Shown here piece by piece: positions 57,927-64,000 of a stretch of 64,000 bases of DNA. The stretch spans positions 141,471,665 to 141,535,664 of the forward strand of contig CM040424.1 in NCBI GenBank assembly GCA_022702705.1, read 5' to 3'. The stretch comes from Papilionanthe hookeriana x Papilionanthe teres. Its lineage: Eukaryota; Streptophyta; Magnoliopsida; Asparagales; Orchidaceae. The notes beneath the pieces were generated by a model. It saw only the letters and a program-made list of their open reading frames with translations, was not told the DNA's origin and searched no databases. Positions within the stretch are counted from its first letter, which is position 1; each line of letters begins with the position of its first letter. A program made the position numbers and the translations under genes.

Positions 57927-59030
57927 ATGGGGAACTGCTGAACATCGGATCCCAGTCATCCCCTCGAGAAAAAATCTAGAAGAAAATCAGTGGCGGATCC
58001 ATATTAAGACAAACCGAAGGATTCAACATCAAAGGAGAAGGTTGCCATCAGTTTTCTTGCAACTACCAAAAAGTTAAAGATTTGGGGCGGAAATCAGCCG
58101 CGGAAATGTCAGCATATTCACGTATGATAAGCTATGACTGGCCACAAAGAATTTTCGGACGGATCAAATTCTCGGGCAGAGTGGCTTTGGAACAGTATAT
58201 AAAGGGTTGATAGAGGAGAGCATAAGAGCTGGTATCCGAACTACTCCAGTTGCTGTGAAGGTTCTTAATTCAGAGTGCATTCGGGGAGATAGGGAATGGC
58301 TGGCTGAAGTTAACTACCTTGGGCAGTTTAGGCATCCGAATCTCGTTAAACTTATTGGCTACTGCTGTGAAGTTGAACTTAGTCTTCTGTTGTACGAGAA
58401 ATTATTTAGTACGAAATATGCACATAGTGGGGAATGGCTGGCTGAAGTTAACTACCTTGGGCAGCTTAGGCATCCGAATCTCGTTAAACTTATCAGCTCA
58501 CTCGTGAAGTTGAACTCGGCCTTTCGTCGTACGAGAAATTATTTAGTACGAAATATGCACATAGAGTTACGTGCAAAATAATTTTTGAATAACATTTATT
58601 TTGAGTTTATTGCAATGTTATTAACAAATTGTTGGAGTTATTAAGAGTTTTGTGAGGTAAAATCTAATAATACCAAAATAACCGACAATAATCTCATTTT
58701 AATGTCATTCATATGTTATTATAAATGTATTAAAAAGTATTCGAAGTACGTACGCAAGAATTTCTCCTACTGTACGAGTACATGGCTTGCGGAAGCCTCG
58801 AAAAGCACCTTTTTCCGACAAGTGTCTCTCATGACATGGGCCGCTAGAATAAAGATTGCTTTGGGTAGTGCAGAGGAGCATTCCTTCGTGGTGTTGAAAG
58901 GCCCGTTATCTATCGGGACGTGAAAACATCAAACATCTTATTGGATGTGGATTATAATGCAAAGCATTCAACTGACCCTGCAAAGGAAGGACTCATAGGT
59001 GACTGGCCATCTGACTTCCATGAGCGACGT
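57927..59030 (+). pseudogene. Receptor-like cytoplasmic kinase (PBL/RLCK-VII type) pseudogene
   Basis: Exon-like pieces of a plant Ser/Thr kinase in correct order. From 58081: FTYDKL-stop-LATKNFRTDQILGQSGFGTVYKG (glycine loop), VAVKVLN (ATP lysine), REWLAEVNYLGQFRHPNLVKLIGYCCE, then LLLYE. From 58764 in another frame: LLLYEYMACGSLEKHLFP, then a frame change to TWAARIKIALGSAE, another to RPVIYRDVKTSNILLD (catalytic loop, D at 58917-58919). After that the DFG region is garbled (HSTDPAKEG). The rest of the C-lobe is absent, and LTR D begins 60 bp on. An ATGGGGAACTGC (MGNC, like an N-myristoylation start) is at 57927, but a stop follows at once. The family signals in immunity and at the plasma membrane; this copy is dead. 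Confidence 0.75.
58292..58567 (+). repeat. 138-bp tandem duplication inside the kinase pseudogene
   Basis: GGGAATGGCTGGCTGAAGTT at 58292 recurs at 58430, and 'tacgagaaattatttagtacgaaatatgcacata' recurs near 58393 and 58531. The copies differ by roughly ten bases and a 1-bp deletion, so the event is not recent. The unit is 46 codons, which is why an ORF spans both. Confidence 0.85.
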
Positions 59031-59091
59031 ATAGGCTAGATGACTGGCCATATGAAATTACATATAATAAAATAACATATATATTTTTGCC

Positions 59092-62000
59092 TGTTGACCT
59101 CATTTTTGATGAGGTCTTCCCTTCTTCTTTTTAGTGCTTAGGATCTAGCCTTAGGCTTTTCCTTTGACTATCTTAGAGGACTAGAATTGGGACCCACATT
59201 TTAGAAATTTAAACCACTTCTAAACTCCTTGCAAACTCCACAAACTTGACTATAGACCCCTAATCACCTAGAGGGTTGAAATCAAATGTGGAAGTTTAAA
59301 GGATGAGTTCCTATAGGACTCTTTGGCCTTAGGATCGCCTCACAGGTGGCCCAGTGCAGTGAAGGGGCTGACTTACACATACACTTACATACACACTACA
59401 CTTACACACTACATTTCCACACACTTGCTAAAACCACACCCATACCCAACTTAACCTCCTGACTCATGTAGGTGATTCACATGGATGGTCCTTAACCCCT
59501 AAGCTCTTGGCAAGAGGGTTAGGAACAACATAGTGAATGCCTCAAATGAGTCCTTTCATGGCTCATATGGGCTTGAAATGGCTTCATGGCTCAACCAAAA
59601 TGATTTCTTTCCACCTAGATTCACCCAATCTTCAATTTCCCAAATTTTCAATTTTTGACCCCCGGGACCCTACACCTACTAAACCTACCAAAACCCTTGA
59701 AATTACCCAAATTTTTTGCAAAATTTCCAAATTACTCAAAATTTTCCAAAATCAATCCCAAACATCTCCACATCACTCAAATTGATCATCCATACCCAAA
59801 AATACCAAAGATTCCAAAATACCTCCCAATACCCTCCAAATACCCAAAATACCCTTCTTGGCCTAAAAATCCAAAAATTCAGAAAATTCCCAAAAAAATT
59901 CCAGAAAATCCTAAATATTCCCAATTTCATTTTGTCCAACTACACCATGGGCCAATTTTGTCAATTTACCCTACTTTTGTCAAAACCCCCAAATTGACCC
60001 ATTTTAACCCAAAGTGAACCCAATGTCAAACCAAACCTACCCAATTGACCCCAATTTTGGTCCAATTCAATTCTAAACTTCAATTAAACATCCCCAATAC
60101 CAATCTAGACCAAATCCAAGTCCAATTTGGTTGACATTTGGATCCAATTCCACTTTTGGCCTTAAAGCCCAATTTGGACCCATGACCCAAACCTAACTCA
60201 AACTCACCCAATTCAACTCCAATTAACCCCAAACCTTTTCTAAATCCTCCTTAACATCCCCACAAACAAAACCCTAGCATGATTTGCCCAAAATTTGAAC
60301 CCAAACCCCACTCAAACTCAACCCAAAGCTAAAAGGCGCATTTTTGACCTAAACCCAAACCTAACCCAAATGAACCCAAACCCCAAAATCAAAACCCAAC
60401 CAAAGTCAAAACTCTTTTGAAACACTCCCATAAACATTTCTCAACATTAATTTTACATCAATTTCAACCCTAGCTCAACATTGGCCCAACTTGGCCCACT
60501 TGGACCTATATTGGCCAATTCACCAAAAGAATTCAAATCCAACCCAATTCAAGCCCAAACTACCCCAAATTTGCTTCAAGTCACTCATGACACATCCATG
60601 AGCTAAACCCAACAATTATTTGGCCCAACCTCTTTACAAAATTTCATCCCAAAATCCATTTTAAAATTCAAAAGCCCACTTTCCTAATCCATCTTAAAAG
60701 CCCATCTAAAACCCTTTCAAAAAAGCCCAAAATTCTTCCAAAGCCCATATGACATTTCCCCTCATCATACTTTCAATTAAAATCATCCCTAAGTCCTAAA
60801 TTCATCATCAAATAATTCCAAATCAAGCCTCATGCCAAATCACCCCTAAATACCAAAATTTTCCTTAAATCCATTTCCATGAAATTGACTTCACTTTTCC
60901 CAAGCCAAATGGAGCCATGGAGCCATGCACAAGCCATATGCAAGCCATGAGAGCCTCTTTACATGTCACCATGCCATTTTGGGCAAAAGGAGGAGGCTCT
61001 TTCCTTAATTCCTAAAGGTGATTAACCACTTCCATGACTCCACTAAACCATGCTTAAGCCTAATTGTACTTGGATTGTGACTTGACCCCACTAATCAAGC
61101 TGATCCAAATCACTTTCTCCTCAGCCTAAACCAGGCCTTGGGTGGTGCACCTAGCCCAAATGGGTGGGTTGACCCATTTAGGTTCAAATCTAGCCATGCC
61201 CCATTCCACTTTGGATCAAAGCCTTTACACATGTCCATGGCCGATTGATTGCACAAACCTCCATCCCCGACCCACCCGACCTCGAGGGTGACCCATGCAT
61301 CGGCCGGCCGGCCACCGAGCCGCCGGAAAACACCATGGCCAAGAGCTCACATGTGAGCCAACATTGAAATTCTCACTTGTCGAGCCGCCCCATGCACTAG
61401 TGGTCACCATGGCTCGTTCTTCTCCTCACCGAAGCGGTCGATCCCAAGCCCTAACTCCCCACGGGAGGCCCCAGCACCGGCTCTATTTAAACTCCACCCC
61501 TCTCGGCCATGAAAAAGAGAGAAGCACAAACCTTGCCAAAACTCTGCCAAAATTGTTCCAGACCCTCCTCCACCCTTAGAGCACTTGATCCCCAGTGAAA
61601 TCCCCCTGCCATTTCTCCTCTGTAAGCTCAATTTCAGAGTCGAAATTCCACCCAAAACCGGGACACTTCTCCACGGTGAGCCAATTCCCAAATCGATTGG
61701 CTCTACACCTTCACCGGACCAAGGGAAGGTGTCCACCATCAAAAGCCCCATCTCCGAAGCCACCCGGTTGCTCCGACCTCCAAGCTTTGTGATCGGGCTT
61801 GGTCGAAATCATATCCGGACAATTCACTGGACCAGGAGACTTCATCCGGAGCTTCGCTGGGACCCAATCGAAGGTGCAACAGCTCTCGGATTGAAGCCAC
61901 ACTTCTCTGAGCCAAGGTATGAGCTAACTCTTCATCCCAAGCTTCTGGAGATTCTCCATTTCAAATGCTTTAGTTTCAATGCATGTTAACCGTATAGATG

Positions 62001-64000
62001 TGTTCGTCTCTTCAAGACGAATCCATAGAGTATAAGAACATAAAAATCCATTGAGAATCGAGTGAGATCTTAGGGATTTAGTGTGGACGGCTCTCGGGTG
62101 AGAACACTTGGGGATGATGAACGGATGCCGTCCATTCAATACACGCGCGGACGGACGGCTCAGATGGCGTCGGACCAGGAGACGGTACGAGAACCGCGGG
62201 GCCCGGCCGCCGACTCGAGTGGCGGCGTCGAATGGGAGCGCGCCGCGTGGCCTTTCGGAGTCGCCGAGGATGCGTTGGCGCCGACTCGGATAAGTAGAAA
62301 ATTAGGGATTTTTTGATTTATTTAATTCCCTAAACTTCAAAAATTCATATCTCTGTGTAGAAAAATCAGAAAAATAAAAAAAAATACCCTCTTGCTCAGT
62401 GAAGAGAGGAGAATAATGTGGAAAAGAAATCACTTGATTTCATCAAATATTTTATTTTTTATGATTTATTTACTCTCTGCATTGTTTTAATTCTCCATGC
62501 ATGCATACAATTCACCATGGCATGAGACCATAGGGCTTTTGAAGCCTCCGAATTTGGGAACATTCCCGAATTTTCCAAAGTCAAAGGCCATCCCTATGAA
62601 GAGTTCTTGATTTTTCAAGTTCGAGTCATCTGTTTTGAGTATTTTAATTCCGAGTAAATAGCATGTTGTGAAATAAATTCTAGGAAAATTTGGTGATGTT
62701 CCTTACGACCAGGAGAACCCTTGGAAAAATAGATTTTGGCTTAGTTCATTCAAAACAACCCTAATTGGCTTAAACACCCAAAATAGGTCTTTAATTAATT
62801 AGAGTTAACCGGGCATCAAATTGACTTGAAATTAATTCTCCACTGACCTTTAGGATCAGAGGAATCCACCATAAAAATTTGAGGTCAATTGGACTTGGTT
62901 AGCCCCACTAATTGGGTTGATTAAGTCACTTAGCCATTTTAAACTTTAAAAATTCATAACTTTTAAAATACTTTTTAAAAATCCATCAAATTGGTTTTGG
63001 AGCCTCTCCGATATCGGGGAATCTAAGAAAAGTAAAATTTCAATTTTCTAAAAAAGTTGAGTTTTAATAATATTTTAATATTTTTAATAATTAAAAAATA
63101 ATAAAAATCACAAAAATAATAAAATTCATCAAAATGTCACATTTTGAATTTTAATCACTTAGGAACAAATCCCACATTTTTCTTAGGTCTATTTAGTGAG
63201 ATATTGAATTTTTAAAGTTTTAAGGTAATTTTAAAAAAAAAATGTATTTTCTAGCATTTTTCACTAAAATAATTATAATAAATCATAGAAAAATCAGAAA
63301 ATTGCAAAATTTGCTTCTCTGGTTTCCTTGATATCAGAGAGATTTTTAAAAAATATAAAACCCATTTTTCAACATTTATTTTATTTTTAAATTAATTAAC
63401 ACTCCAAAACTCAAAATAATTATAATAAAAATAATATAATTCAAAAAATCACCAAAATTGGTCCAAGTGCTTCTTTGGTCATTAGGAATGTCCCCTAATT
63501 TTCTTAAGGACAGAAACTTTCCTTTGGTCATGTTATCAAATTTTCCTTGAAAACCTCTATTTTCCACCAAAAATAATTATATAAATAAATTAAATACAGA
63601 AAAATCACATTTTCTCCTCTCATGTCTTTATTGACATATGAGTCACATAAAAATTTCAAGTTCATTTGGGTTCAATTTAGTGAGTTATGAAATTATTAAG
63701 CTTAAAGGGTAAAATGGTAATTAAAATTTTAACCATTAATTAAAACTTTAGGTTTAATAAAATTAACAATTAAAATATTTGATCTTAATCTGGTTTGGAT
63801 GATTGAAATTTAAATAATTAAAGGGTAGAAACCCATTAAATAATTTTAAAATGATTAAACTTTAATTAAATAATAGATTAAATTTGGAGGAATAATGAAT
63901 TGGAATTATTAAAATAAGGGATATTTATTAGGAAGAGATTTATTCTTTAATTTAAAAATCCCTAAACTAATTATATCATTAATACTCAACTCTTAATTAA
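59092..64000 (+). repeat. Ogre-type LTR (copy D), continues beyond the window
   Basis: Begins TGTTGACCTCATTTTTGATG and follows the C/A LTR map: CCCAAA-rich part, GC core at about 61250-61880, TATA-like site at 61494, GC block at about 62085-62290, AT-rich second half. Its wording (e.g. 'ttcttctttttagt', 'gactatcttagaggactagaattgggaccc') is closer to solo LTR A than to element C. Whether it is a solo LTR or the 5' LTR of an element cannot be told. Its ORFs are not genes. Confidence 0.88.
61494..61501 (+). promoter_or_regulatory. Candidate TATA box in LTR D
   Basis: TATTTAAA followed by CTCCACCCC, the same position and context as in the other three LTR copies. Confidence 0.42.

Noticed and set aside
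1..64000. tRNA or rRNA genes
   Set aside because: I saw no cloverleaf with promoter boxes and no rRNA landmarks; the only tRNA-like signals are the short primer-binding sites.

Overview
This is a plant nuclear window with no functional host gene. It is an AT-rich stack of nested Ty3/gypsy LTR retrotransposons of the Tat/Ogre and Athila lineages, plus one broken host-type receptor-like cytoplasmic kinase. The retrotransposon lineages, the plant kinase and an ALKBH9-type domain point to a seed plant, most likely a flowering plant. I cannot name the species. All comparisons were made by eye. Family names come from recognised motifs, not searches.

Layout, left to right. An Athila-type element on the minus strand (Athila-1) enters from the left: gag fragment, PBS, and 5' LTR ending near 2062. 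A 408-bp scrap of a Tat/Ogre LTR follows (2063-2470). A truncated second Athila (Athila-2, minus strand, 2471-14370) has its 3' LTR split by a 7.26-kb solo Ogre-type LTR (A, 3043-10306). At about 14371 a Tat/Ogre element on the plus strand (element B) begins in mid-gag and runs through protease, RT, RNase H, a second RNase H and integrase. It then enters an accessory ORF that is cut at 20937 by a 28.5-kb element (element C, 20938-49422). Element C starts TG, ends CA, has LTRs of about 7.3 kb and is flanked by the exact 5-bp duplication TAGCT. Element B resumes in the same reading frame at 49428 and ends with its own 5.7-kb 3' LTR (51272 to about 56938). Then come about 2.1 kb of possible host sequence with a (CA)n microsatellite and a PBL/RLCK-VII kinase pseudogene, and finally the start of another Ogre-type LTR (D, 59092 to the window end).

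The most notable content is in elements B and C. Downstream of integrase, each carries an extra ORF whose C-terminal part is an AlkB-like 2-oxoglutarate/Fe(II) dioxygenase domain closely resembling plant ALKBH9 proteins, the family of the m6A RNA demethylase ALKBH9B. Both copies have the same layout, the same N-terminal module and a 3' splice-acceptor-like sequence just before the ATG, although the two elements are clearly diverged. A related N-terminal module also appears as an ORF upstream of gag in element C. The simplest reading is a Tat/Ogre sublineage that captured a host RNA-demethylase domain and kept it through its diversification, possibly to act on its own RNA. Both copies here are decayed by stops, frameshifts and substituted active-site residues, so they are fossils rather than functional genes.

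Other structure: a 2-kb higher-order tandem array between the AlkB ORF and the 3' LTR of C; filler DNA replacing the polypurine tract and first ~70 bp of C's 3' LTR; 80-bp and 79-bp tandem repeats and a ~670-bp duplication inside B's LTR; and nonsense codons that, where checkable, mostly look like C-to-T or G-to-A changes.
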